8,384 nt of DNA, taken from the NCBI RefSeq assembly GCF_900764565.1, contig NZ_CAAFOM010000153.1:1-8384 (forward strand), read 5' to 3'. Source of the stretch: an uncultured Catenibacterium sp. (GTDB lineage Bacteria; Bacillota_I; Bacilli_A; Erysipelotrichales; Coprobacillaceae). Both the position numbers and the translations under genes were made by a program. The notes beneath the pieces are model-generated. The model was not told where the DNA came from and did no database searches. It worked only from the letters and a program-made list of their open reading frames with translations. Below, piece after piece: positions 1 to 6,628 of the stretch (positions are counted from its first letter, which is position 1; every line of letters begins with the position of its first letter).

Positions 1-53
1 AATATAGGAAACCCCTAGTTATTTTAAATTACCATTTTTTTTACATAGAGAAG

Positions 54-398
54 TTATTCTCCTTCTATTTCTTTAATTAAACATTCATTGCCTTGTAGTA
101 AGACAGTATTTCCACTATGACAATAAGGACATTCTCTGCCATAATCGATTGTAGAATAAGTATTCTGACAATTATGACAGATTGTGATAGCTTCAATCCA
201 TTCATAATCAAGTATTGAATACTTAAGCAATGGTACTTTCTTCTTATAGTATTCCCAGCAGTCTACTAAATAATCGGGTTCAATACCACTGACTTTTCCT
301 ATCTGTAATGTGACTCTGCGAATATCTGTTAAGTTATTTTCCTGTGCAACATCTTCTAATGTCCTGACAATATGGACGACAATACCTAATTCATGCAT
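54..398 (-). CDS. hypA: HypA, nickel metallochaperone for metalloenzyme maturation
   Basis: This 114-residue protein has the length and layout of HypA, the cytoplasmic nickel carrier that works with the GTPase HypB to insert nickel into [NiFe]-hydrogenase and, in some bacteria, urease. It begins Met-His-Glu (His2 and Glu3), the N-terminal nickel site of the family, so the ATG at 398 must be the true start. A zinc-ribbon knuckle follows, with Cys74-x2-Cys77 and Cys90-x2-Cys93. The start lies 2 bases after the stop of the upstream flavoprotein gene, and a purine-rich AAGAAG site inside the end of that gene serves as ribosome-binding site, so translation is probably coupled. It is the last visible gene of the hypB operon. 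No terminator is seen in the 53 bases that remain, so the operon may continue beyond the window. The identity is secure. The target enzyme is not visible. Confidence 0.95.
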   Translation of the reverse strand: MHELGIVVHIVRTLEDVAQENNLTDIRRVTLQIGKVSGIEPDYLVDCWEYYKKKVPLLKYSILDYEWIEAITICHNCQNTYSTIDYGRECPYCHSGNTVLLQGNECLIKEIEGE

Positions 399-400
399 CT

Positions 401-3082
401 TTATTTCTTCTTATTACGTAAGATCTTAATCTGTCTTTTTGCAGCATAAGGAAGGATGACCTTCATCTTATCTTCTGATCTTACCATATTGCTTCCTTCT
501 GGAATATCTCTTGTAAGCTTGATTGCATCAAATTCACATTTAGTTGTACATAAACCACATCCAATACATTTATTAGGATCTACTACACTTGTACCACATC
601 CAAGACAGCGTTTTGCTTCTGTCTGTACCTGTTCAGGCGTAAAGGTAGAACGTAGGTCTTTGAATGTTTCTGTCGCAAGACCCTGTTTAGTACCTGGAAT
701 CTGTCTTTTTGAATGGTCAAAGTCTAAAGTGATTAAGATGTTATCTTTATCAAGCTGAGTAAACTGGTGTAAGTCTCTACCTAGAGTCAAAGAGTGACCC
801 TTATGTACATAACGGTGCATTGATTCAGCCGCTTCTTTACCCTGTGCAATCGCATCAATCGCAAAGCGAGGACCTGTATAGACATCTCCTCCTGTAAAGA
901 TATCTTCTACAGAAGTCTGTAGAGTAGTCGCATCCGCTTGAATTGTACCATTTGGATTTGTATTGATGTCTAATCCTTCTACAGGAATAATATCCTGTCC
1001 TACAGATAATAAGACATAATCACATGGATAGCTTTCTGTCTGTGTTTCATCGTAAGCTGGATTAAAAGCACCTGTTTCATCTCTTAAAGATATACATTTC
1101 TTTAATGTGATTGTATGATCCTTGATTTCCTGAGGTCCCCATCCACAATGCATAATAATACCTTCATGGATGGCTTCTTCTACTTCATCAGGGCTTGCAG
1201 GCATGTCTTCTTTGGATTCTAAACAGAATAAGTCAACAGACGCTGCACCACTTCTTAAAGCACTTCTTGCCACATCCATAGCCACGTTACCACCACCAAT
1301 GACAACCACATGACCACTAAGCATATCTTTACTTTCTTCTTTGTTGACTTCTCTTAAGAAATCAACACCTGTCATGACATACTCTTCATTCATGCCAGGG
1401 ATATTTAATCTCTTACCACCTTGTGCACCAATCGCAAGATAGATGGCTTCATAACCTTCTTCACGTAATCCATCAATAGTGATGTCTTTACCTATTTCTA
1501 CACCACATCTAAATTCAATACCCATTGCCTTAAGTACTTCTATTTCTGCATCGATGACATCTTTTTCTAATCTAAATGATGGGATACCATAACGAAGCAT
1601 ACCACCTGGTTTTTCTTCTTTTTCAAAGATAGTGACAGGATAACCTTTGATCCTTAAATAATAAGCAGCACTCATACCAGCAGGACCTGCCCCTATAATA
1701 GCCATCTTATTAGAATAGAATCCACCCTCTTCATTTTCACATAATGGGATATAGCGTTCTTCTTCATTAAGTTCTCTTTCTGCAATAAATTTCTTAATTT
1801 CATCAATTGCGAGAGGTTCATCTAATAATCCACGTGTACATTCCTGTTCACATCTTCTATTACAGATAGAACCACATACTGCAGGGAATGGGTTAAAGTC
1901 TTTAATAAGCTTTAAAGCATCCATGTAACGTCCAACACTAGCCATCTTGATATAACCCTGTACAGGAAGATGAGCAGGACAGGCTGTTTTACAAGGCGCA
2001 GTCCCTGTTTCATGACAATTGACTTTTGCAGTATCTCTAAAGTCTGGATTCCAATGATCTGGTCCCCATTTAATCATATCTGGTAATTCCACCTGAGGAT
2101 ATTCCATAGGTCCCTGTTTTGTACAAAGCTTCTGACCAAGCTTGGCAGCTCCTACTGGACATATTTCTACACACTTACCACAGGCCACACACTTACTGAC
2201 ATCTACATGTGCACGATAGGCACTTGCAGACATATTTGGTGTATTAAAGAGCTGACTTGTTCTTAAGGCATTACATACACCTGCTGCACAATTACAAATC
2301 GCAAAGATCTTATCTTCACCATCAATATTTGTAATCTGATGCACATAGCCTTTTCTTTCACATCTTTCTAATGTTTCAATCACATCTTCATAAGTACAAT
2401 AATGACCACCTTTATTTGTCTCTACAACATAATCAGCCATATCACCCACCGCAATACATACATCGGATTCAATATCACCTGTACCTTCTCCACGTACTCT
2501 TTGTTGTCTACGACATGAACATGGAGATAAAGCATACTTATCATACTTATCTAGCCAATGAGAAATCTTTTCTACAGACACTGCTTCCTGATTGGCTTCA
2601 ATAGATTTTTCTACTGGAATAACATGCATTCCAATACCAGCCCCTCCTGGAGGCACCATTGGAGTGACTTTTTCTAGTGGTAATCTTGTCATCTGTTCAA
2701 AAAATTCAGTCACAACTGGATGTTCTTTAACTAAATCATTATTCATCACCATAAATTCTGCAGAACCAGGGACAAACTGAGGCATGACATATTGTTTATG
2801 ATGATCTTCATTTTCCCAGTTATATTCAATCATCCCTATATCACATACTTCTTTTAATACACGTTCAACACGTTCTTTATCCCATCCTGTTCTTTTAAGA
2901 ATTTCTTCAAAAGACATAGGTCTGCGTACTTCAAAAAACAAACATAAATTACATTGTTCATCATTCAAGATTTCACTTAAACACTTATATTCAGGATCAT
3001 CTTCCTTAAGTTTCTTGAACTTCACTGGTATTCGGTCTGTAATACGTCTTGCAAGTCTATCAATATTATCTCTATAAGCCAT
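401..3082 (-). CDS. Multidomain iron-sulfur flavoprotein, GltD-like NAD(P)H oxidoreductase fused to ferredoxin domains
   Basis: An 893-residue cytoplasmic redox protein of unknown exact reaction. Domains in order: residues about 35-95, a winged-helix-like region; about 185-270, a cysteine-rich domain with Cys188-x-Cys190-Arg-Arg, Cys209, Cys229 and a Cys263-x-Cys265...Cys270 end; 298-308, a [4Fe-4S] ferredoxin motif (Cys298, 301, 304, 308); about 356-450, the GltD-type iron-sulfur region (Cys356, 364, 368 and Cys403, 407, 411, 415); about 460-760, an FAD/NAD(P) module with GAGPAG at 464-469, GGGNVA at 596-601 and a second FAD contact TGGD near 730-733; 826-849, Cys826/829 and a last ferredoxin motif (Cys839, 842, 845, 849). 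GltD-like subunits pass electrons between NAD(P)H and iron-sulfur partners. No glutamate synthase large subunit is visible, so a plain glutamate synthase label would mislead. GGAAGGAA within the last hypB codons is its ribosome-binding site. Sitting between hypB and hypA, it probably serves the same nickel-enzyme system, but that is inference. Confidence 0.85.
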   Translation of the reverse strand: MAYRDNIDRLARRITDRIPVKFKKLKEDDPEYKCLSEILNDEQCNLCLFFEVRRPMSFEEILKRTGWDKERVERVLKEVCDIGMIEYNWENEDHHKQYVMPQFVPGSAEFMVMNNDLVKEHPVVTEFFEQMTRLPLEKVTPMVPPGGAGIGMHVIPVEKSIEANQEAVSVEKISHWLDKYDKYALSPCSCRRQQRVRGEGTGDIESDVCIAVGDMADYVVETNKGGHYCTYEDVIETLERCERKGYVHQITNIDGEDKIFAICNCAAGVCNALRTSQLFNTPNMSASAYRAHVDVSKCVACGKCVEICPVGAAKLGQKLCTKQGPMEYPQVELPDMIKWGPDHWNPDFRDTAKVNCHETGTAPCKTACPAHLPVQGYIKMASVGRYMDALKLIKDFNPFPAVCGSICNRRCEQECTRGLLDEPLAIDEIKKFIAERELNEEERYIPLCENEEGGFYSNKMAIIGAGPAGMSAAYYLRIKGYPVTIFEKEEKPGGMLRYGIPSFRLEKDVIDAEIEVLKAMGIEFRCGVEIGKDITIDGLREEGYEAIYLAIGAQGGKRLNIPGMNEEYVMTGVDFLREVNKEESKDMLSGHVVVIGGGNVAMDVARSALRSGAASVDLFCLESKEDMPASPDEVEEAIHEGIIMHCGWGPQEIKDHTITLKKCISLRDETGAFNPAYDETQTESYPCDYVLLSVGQDIIPVEGLDINTNPNGTIQADATTLQTSVEDIFTGGDVYTGPRFAIDAIAQGKEAAESMHRYVHKGHSLTLGRDLHQFTQLDKDNILITLDFDHSKRQIPGTKQGLATETFKDLRSTFTPEQVQTEAKRCLGCGTSVVDPNKCIGCGLCTTKCEFDAIKLTRDIPEGSNMVRSEDKMKVILPYAAKRQIKILRNKKK

Positions 3083-3086
3083 TGTT

Positions 3087-3749
3087 TTATTCCTTCCATT
3101 CTCTTATACGTGTTAAAAGGTAATCACACCAAGGCTTGATTCCTTCTCCACTTTTTGCACATATTTCAAACACCTTAGCATTCTTATTACGATAATGAAT
3201 ATTCTCTTTACACTTCTCTATATCAAAATCAAAATAAGGAAGAACATCCACCTTATTAATAAGCACTACATCACACACTTCAAACATAAGTGGATACTTT
3301 AAAGGCTTATCATCTCCTTCTGGCACACTTAATATCGCAATATTTAAAGTAGAACCTGTATCAAATTCTGCAGGACATACCAAATTTCCTACATTTTCTA
3401 ATACTGCAAGATCTAGATTTTCCATTCCTAATTCATGTAATCCCTGTCTTGTCATATCAGCATCTAAATGACACATGCCTCCTGTGTGTAATTGTATTGT
3501 ACGTACACCATACTGGCTAATAGTGTGCGCATCCACATCACTATCAATATCTGCTTCCATGACACCAATATTCACTTCATCTTTCATTGTTTCAATAGTA
3601 CGTGATAAAGTTGTTGTCTTTCCTGAACCTGGACTAGACATGATATTAAGTAAGAAAACACCCTTCTCTTTGCATTCCTGTCTTAATAAATCAGCATCTT
3701 TATTATTATCTTCAAATATACTCTGTTTTACTTCTATTACCTTATACAT
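3087..3749 (-). CDS. hypB: HypB, GTPase for nickel insertion
   Basis: A 220-residue SIMIBI-class GTPase that cooperates with HypA in GTP-dependent nickel delivery to metalloenzymes in the cytoplasm. The P-loop SSPGSGKTT spans residues 38-46. The metal site of the G domain is intact: Cys93-His94 in GGMCHLDA, and Cys125 in ENVGNLVCPAEFD. The guanine-specificity motif NKVD is at 165-168. The N-terminus is short. It lacks the CxxCGC high-affinity nickel motif of the E. coli protein and the His-rich stretch of nickel-storing HypBs, so this is the minimal form. AAGGGG lies 7 bases before the ATG. It is the first gene of the operon and ends 4 bases before the flavoprotein gene. HypC, D, E and F, needed for the Fe(CN)2CO part of [NiFe]-hydrogenase, are not in the window. 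Confidence 0.96.
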   Translation of the reverse strand: MYKVIEVKQSIFEDNNKDADLLRQECKEKGVFLLNIMSSPGSGKTTTLSRTIETMKDEVNIGVMEADIDSDVDAHTISQYGVRTIQLHTGGMCHLDADMTRQGLHELGMENLDLAVLENVGNLVCPAEFDTGSTLNIAILSVPEGDDKPLKYPLMFEVCDVVLINKVDVLPYFDFDIEKCKENIHYRNKNAKVFEICAKSGEGIKPWCDYLLTRIREWKE

Positions 3750-3770
3750 ATGTAAACCCCTTTCATTGAT

Positions 3771-3799
3771 ATTCTAATAGATTTCTTGAACAGAGTAAA
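3771..3799 (-). promoter_or_regulatory. Probable sigma-A promoter of the hypB operon
   Basis: On the minus strand, TTTACT (3794-3799, 4 of 6 matches to TTGACA) and TAGAAT (3771-3776, 5 of 6 to TATAAT) are separated by 17 bases. Transcription would start near 3764, giving a very short leader that contains the AAGGGG ribosome-binding site. Read from sequence only. Confidence 0.55.
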
Positions 3800-3819
3800 C
3801 AGAACAAAACAATCCTTTA

Positions 3820-3837
3820 ACAAATCCCCTAATTTGT
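3820..3837. repeat. Inverted repeat ACAAAT-N6-ATTTGT in the divergent intergenic region
   Basis: Perfect 6-base arms (3820-3825 and 3832-3837) flank a ccccta centre. It lies about 20 bases upstream of the -35 of the hypB promoter, a possible activator or repressor position. The region is very AT-rich, so chance symmetry is a real alternative. Confidence 0.3.
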
Positions 3838-3838
3838 A

Positions 3839-3853
3839 AGAATTTAAAATTCT
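3839..3853. repeat. Inverted repeat AGAATTT-A-AAATTCT in the divergent intergenic region
   Basis: Perfect 7-base arms around a single central base, placed between the two divergent promoters. It is a possible shared operator. All but two base pairs are A/T, so it may be accidental. Confidence 0.3.
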
Positions 3854-3870
3854 AAGAGTTTATGATTTTC

Positions 3871-3900
3871 TTTAAAATAGTGGTCTATTTGGTGTATAAT
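3871..3900 (+). promoter_or_regulatory. Promoter of the PLP-enzyme gene with an operator-like palindrome
   Basis: A consensus TATAAT is at 3895-3900. The best -35 candidates are weak (TTTAAA 3871-3876 or TTAAAA 3872-3877, spacers 18 or 17). The predicted start near 3907 leaves a leader of about 22 bases. The spacer holds a perfect inverted repeat AAATAG-TGGT-CTATTT (3875-3890), where a bound protein would block RNA polymerase. Confidence 0.55.
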
Positions 3901-3928
3901 AGCACAGGTATTACGAAGGAGAAGAAAT

Positions 3929-5182
3929 ATGATATTAGAACAAATAGATGAAAACTTATTAAAAATTGCGAATGAATCTGATGTTGTATTAAAAGACATT
4001 TATGAAAAGATTGATGATGTTTGCTTCTATAACTCAAACAGAATTCTTTCTGCATTTATTGAAAATAATGTCAGCTATTCTGATTTTGCGGACATGAATG
4101 GATATGGCAGCTATGATTCAGGTAGAGATAAGCTAGAAGCTATTTTCGCAACTATTCTTGGATGCGAAGATGCATTAGTTAGACCACAGATCATGAGTGG
4201 TACAAATGCACTTTATTTAACTTTATCTGCTTTACTTAAGCATGGTGATACAATGATTTCATTATCTGGAGCACCTTATGATTCTTTACAGGAAATGATT
4301 GGTATTTCAGGAGAATCTAGTCAGTCATTAAAGGCGCATGGTGTGTCTTATGAACAGATTGATTTGATTGATAATGATTTTGATGATGATAAGATTGTAG
4401 AACGTTTAAAGAAGAATGATGTTAAACTTGTAGAAATCCAGAGATCTAAAGGTTATTCTTCACGTTTATCTTTAACACTTTCTAAACTTGAACGTATTAT
4501 CACTAAGATTAGAGAAGTGAATAAAGATGTAATTATCATGGTAGATAACTGCTATGGTGAACTTGTAGAAAAGAAGGAACCAGGACATATCGGTGCTGAT
4601 ATCGTAGTTGGTTCTTTAATGAAGAACCTAGGTGGAGGTATTGCCCCTACTGGTGGTTATATTGCAGGTAGAAAAGATCTAATCTTTATGTGTGCTGAAA
4701 GATTAACTGCACCTGGTATTGGTAAGGATTTAGGGGCTAACTTCAATATGAATAATACATTCTTCAAAGGTATATTCATGGCGCCTAATGCAGTCAAGAA
4801 TGCTTTAAAGAGTGCTGTATTTAGTGCTTATATGTTAGAGAAGTTAGGCTTTAATAATGTCTCTCCAAGATATAATGAAGAAAGAACTGATATTATTCAG
4901 ACATTAGAACTTGGTACAGAAGAAAACCTAGTGAAGTTTACACAGGCTATTCAGAACAGTTCTCCAATTGATTCATTTGTAGCAACTCTCCCTGCACCAA
5001 TGCCTGGTTATCCACATGATGAAGTCATGGCTGCTGGTACATTTACTTCTGGTAGTACAATTGAATTAAGTGCAGATGCACCTGTTGTTGCACCTTATAC
5101 ACTTTATATCCAGGGTGGTCTAACATTAGAATATAGTAAACTTTCTATTCTATTCGCCCTTACAAAAATATTAAAGAAATAA
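3929..5182 (+). CDS. PLP-dependent methionine gamma-lyase-like enzyme ('aluminium resistance' / YnbB family)
   Basis: A 417-residue fold-type I PLP enzyme, matching by length and motifs the family often annotated as methionine gamma-lyase-like or aluminium resistance protein (YnbB in Bacillus subtilis). Visible signatures are GYGSYDSGRDKLE (58-70), conserved near the N-terminus of this family; SGTNA (90-94), the PLP phosphate pocket; VDNCYGE (205-211), with Asp206 for the PLP ring nitrogen; and SLMKNLGGG (229-237), with Lys232 as the likely Schiff-base lysine. The physiological substrate is not established and I cannot infer it here. The ATG is preceded by AAGGAG with 7 bases spacing. The gene is monocistronic: it has its own promoter, is divergent from the hypB operon and ends in a strong terminator. 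No link to its neighbours is evident. Confidence 0.9.
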   Translation: MILEQIDENLLKIANESDVVLKDIYEKIDDVCFYNSNRILSAFIENNVSYSDFADMNGYGSYDSGRDKLEAIFATILGCEDALVRPQIMSGTNALYLTLSALLKHGDTMISLSGAPYDSLQEMIGISGESSQSLKAHGVSYEQIDLIDNDFDDDKIVERLKKNDVKLVEIQRSKGYSSRLSLTLSKLERIITKIREVNKDVIIMVDNCYGELVEKKEPGHIGADIVVGSLMKNLGGGIAPTGGYIAGRKDLIFMCAERLTAPGIGKDLGANFNMNNTFFKGIFMAPNAVKNALKSAVFSAYMLEKLGFNNVSPRYNEERTDIIQTLELGTEENLVKFTQAIQNSSPIDSFVATLPAPMPGYPHDEVMAAGTFTSGSTIELSADAPVVAPYTLYIQGGLTLEYSKLSILFALTKILKK

Positions 5183-5186
5183 CACG

Positions 5187-5221
5187 AAAGGTCCTGATTT
5201 TAGATTTCAGGACCTTTTTTT
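5187..5221 (+). terminator. Rho-independent terminator of the PLP-enzyme gene
   Basis: A perfect 11-base-pair stem (AAAGGTCCTGA at 5187-5197 with TCAGGACCTTT at 5207-5217) with a 9-base loop ends in a run of seven T at 5215-5221. It begins 4 bases after the stop codon. The T-run overlaps the stop codon of the convergent SDR gene. On the minus strand the hairpin is followed by only three T, so it would terminate weakly there. Confidence 0.93.
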
Positions 5222-5966
5222 AACAGCTGCCTTTCTGACCGCCATCTATTCTTATAATTGTATTGTTGATGAAGTTGGCTTCATCACTAATAAGAAACTT
5301 TACAAGATAAGCCACTTCTTCTGGTTTACCATAACGATTTACCATGATCTTTTCCTGTTCTTCTTTGAGGAATTCTTCATCATATCCATCTAATTCATTA
5401 TCTGTTCCAATGAATCCTGGTGCTATTGCATTCACATTAATATAAGGACCATATTCAAAGGCAAGATTATGTGTTAATGAAATCAATGCAGCTTTAGAGG
5501 CATCATAATCAATACACATTGGATAGTAGGTATTGATTCCATTAGTAGAAGAAATATTAATAATACGTCCATATTCCTGATCAAGCATATGTCTATAGAC
5601 ACGCTTGCTACAATTAAATGCGCCTACAACGTTGACATCCAATGTCTTTCTAAACTCATCTGCTGTCTTAAGATGAAAGAGATTGGATAAATCAACAGCG
5701 GCATTATTCACAAGAATATCAACACCGCCCCATTTTTTCTCTACTAGAGAAATCATAGTATCTACTTCTTCTTCCTTTGATACATCCGCTTGAATAGTCA
5801 TTACACGTACATCATAATTCTTTTTAATCTCTTCTTCTAATAAAGCGGCAGCTTCACTAGAAGTAAGGTAATTGATGACAACATCATAATGGTTTTTCGC
5901 AAGTTCTAATACGATGGCTTTCCCTATCCCCTGAGCACCACCGGTTACAAGTACAACTTTATTCAT
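5220..5966 (-). CDS. FabG-like short-chain dehydrogenase/reductase directly downstream of efp
   Basis: A complete 248-residue classical SDR. The cofactor motif TGGAQGIG is at 8-15, with an NADP-type NY at the end of the second strand (32-33). NNAA is at 87-90, and the catalytic set is Asn112, Ser140, Tyr154 and Lys158 (YDASK). IAPGF is at 181-185 and the C-terminal DGGQ at 241-244. Such enzymes reduce a keto group with NAD(P)H, and FabG is the fatty-acid example. Its start lies 20 bases after the efp stop. In Bacillus subtilis a FabG-like SDR, YmfI, reduces the 5-aminopentanone group on EF-P, so this could be an EF-P-modifying reductase. That is inference from position and family. The ATG is forced, because no other start codon lies between it and an in-frame TAA 18 bases upstream and the cofactor motif begins at residue 8. 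It has no ordinary Shine-Dalgarno sequence. Confidence 0.9.
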   Translation of the reverse strand: MNKVVLVTGGAQGIGKAIVLELAKNHYDVVINYLTSSEAAALLEEEIKKNYDVRVMTIQADVSKEEEVDTMISLVEKKWGGVDILVNNAAVDLSNLFHLKTADEFRKTLDVNVVGAFNCSKRVYRHMLDQEYGRIINISSTNGINTYYPMCIDYDASKAALISLTHNLAFEYGPYINVNAIAPGFIGTDNELDGYDEEFLKEEQEKIMVNRYGKPEEVAYLVKFLISDEANFINNTIIRIDGGQKGSC

Positions 5967-5971
5967 ATGTG

Positions 5972-5996
5972 AAAAAAGAGCTTATATTAAGCTCTT
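5972..5996 (-). terminator. Hairpin plus T-run overlapping the end of efp
   Basis: On the minus strand AAGAGCTT (5989-5996) pairs perfectly with AAGCTCTT (5976-5983) around a 5-base loop, followed by T to 5972 (six T in a row, two of them in the stem). The left arm includes the last efp codons and part of its stop. It has the form of an intrinsic terminator with a short, half A/T stem. It ends only 5 bases before the SDR start codon, so it must be leaky or have another role. Confidence 0.65.
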
Positions 5997-6544
5997 CCTG
6001 CGTATTTTCCATCAGATGAGAAGACAACGATATTTTCGCCTTCTTCAATAAACTGAGGTACTCTTAATGTTAGACCAGTATTAGTGACAGCATCCTTAGT
6101 CTGGTTAGATGGTGCACCTTTGATAGCTGGGTCTGTCTTTTCAACAGTTAATTCAACCTTTTCTGGGATAGATACTGATAATAAATCACCATCAAAGAAC
6201 ATAAGAGATGCTTCTCTACCTTCTACGATGAAATATTTATTGAATCCGATCTGTTCTTCTGATAATTCATAAGTATCATATGTTTCCATATCCATGAAAT
6301 AATAAGTAGAATCAGCTTCATATGAATACTGTGCTGTTTTCTTTTCAATGTTAGCAGCTTCGAATTTTGTTGAAGCGTTGAAGTTTCTGTCCTGTGTAGA
6401 ACCAGTCTTTAAGTTCTTCATCTTAGTCTTTAAGATAGCAGCACCTTTACCAGGTTTTACATGTTGGAAGTCTAAAACAACCCAAGGATCGCCATCAACG
6501 ATTAATGTAAGTCCAGTTCTAAAATCTCCTGCAGCAATTGCCAT
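5987..6544 (-). CDS. efp: Translation elongation factor P
   Basis: A 185-residue EF-P, the usual length. It binds the ribosome between the P and E sites and relieves stalling at polyproline stretches. Three domains are expected: an N-terminal KOW-like domain (about 1-65) and two OB-fold domains. The N-terminal DFRTGLTL, the loop QHVKPGKGAA (27-36) and the C-terminal FSSDGKYAGRA end fit the Bacillus form. Lys33 at the loop tip corresponds to the modified Lys32 of B. subtilis EF-P. I place the start at the ATG at 6544: an in-frame GTG 9 bases upstream overlaps the AGGAG site itself, whereas this ATG lies 8 bases after it and gives the normal N-terminus. A good promoter precedes it, a hairpin overlaps its stop, and a possible modifying reductase gene follows. 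Confidence 0.96.
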   Translation of the reverse strand: MAIAAGDFRTGLTLIVDGDPWVVLDFQHVKPGKGAAILKTKMKNLKTGSTQDRNFNASTKFEAANIEKKTAQYSYEADSTYYFMDMETYDTYELSEEQIGFNKYFIVEGREASLMFFDGDLLSVSIPEKVELTVEKTDPAIKGAPSNQTKDAVTNTGLTLRVPQFIEEGENIVVFSSDGKYAGRA

Positions 6545-6552
6545 AATAATCA

Positions 6553-6557
6553 CTCCT
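6553..6557 (-). promoter_or_regulatory. Ribosome-binding site that sets the efp start
   Basis: AGGAG on the minus strand ends 8 bases before the ATG at 6544. The upstream in-frame GTG (6551-6553) shares its first G with this site and so cannot be the start. Confidence 0.85.
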
Positions 6558-6582
6558 GTTTCTATATGTTTTTTACGTTCCT

Positions 6583-6611
6583 ATTGTAGCAGTTTTATAA
6601 GCTACTCTCAA
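6583..6611 (-). promoter_or_regulatory. Strong sigma-A promoter of efp
   Basis: TTGAGA (6606-6611, 5 of 6) and TACAAT (6583-6588, 5 of 6) are spaced by exactly 17 bases. The start would be near 6576, giving a leader of about 32 bases. A 5-base inverted repeat, GTAGC (6601-6605) with GCTAC (6586-6590), overlaps the spacer and -10 and may be an operator or chance. Confidence 0.8.
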
Positions 6612-6628
6612 GTTATAGAGAAATTTAA

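Noticed and set aside
456..758. Open plus-strand frame inside the flavoprotein gene, and similar frames at 2371-2604, 2592-2780, 3475-3777, 6084-6272, 6348-6632 and 7209-7475
   Set aside because: Each lies mostly or wholly antisense to a gene with clear family motifs and its protein shows no recognisable domain. I take them as mirror frames of real genes.
401..3082. Annotation as glutamate synthase small subunit
   Set aside because: Only the central part is GltD-like. The extra iron-sulfur domains, the size, the hyp context and the lack of a large subunit nearby argue for a different role.
6551..6553. GTG as start of efp, giving a 188-residue protein
   Set aside because: It overlaps the AGGAG ribosome-binding site. 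The ATG at 6544 has correct spacing and the normal EF-P N-terminus.
6605..6620. CTCT...AGAG repeat as terminator of the PnuC-like gene
   Set aside because: The stem is only 4 base pairs with no T-run, and it overlaps the efp -35 box.
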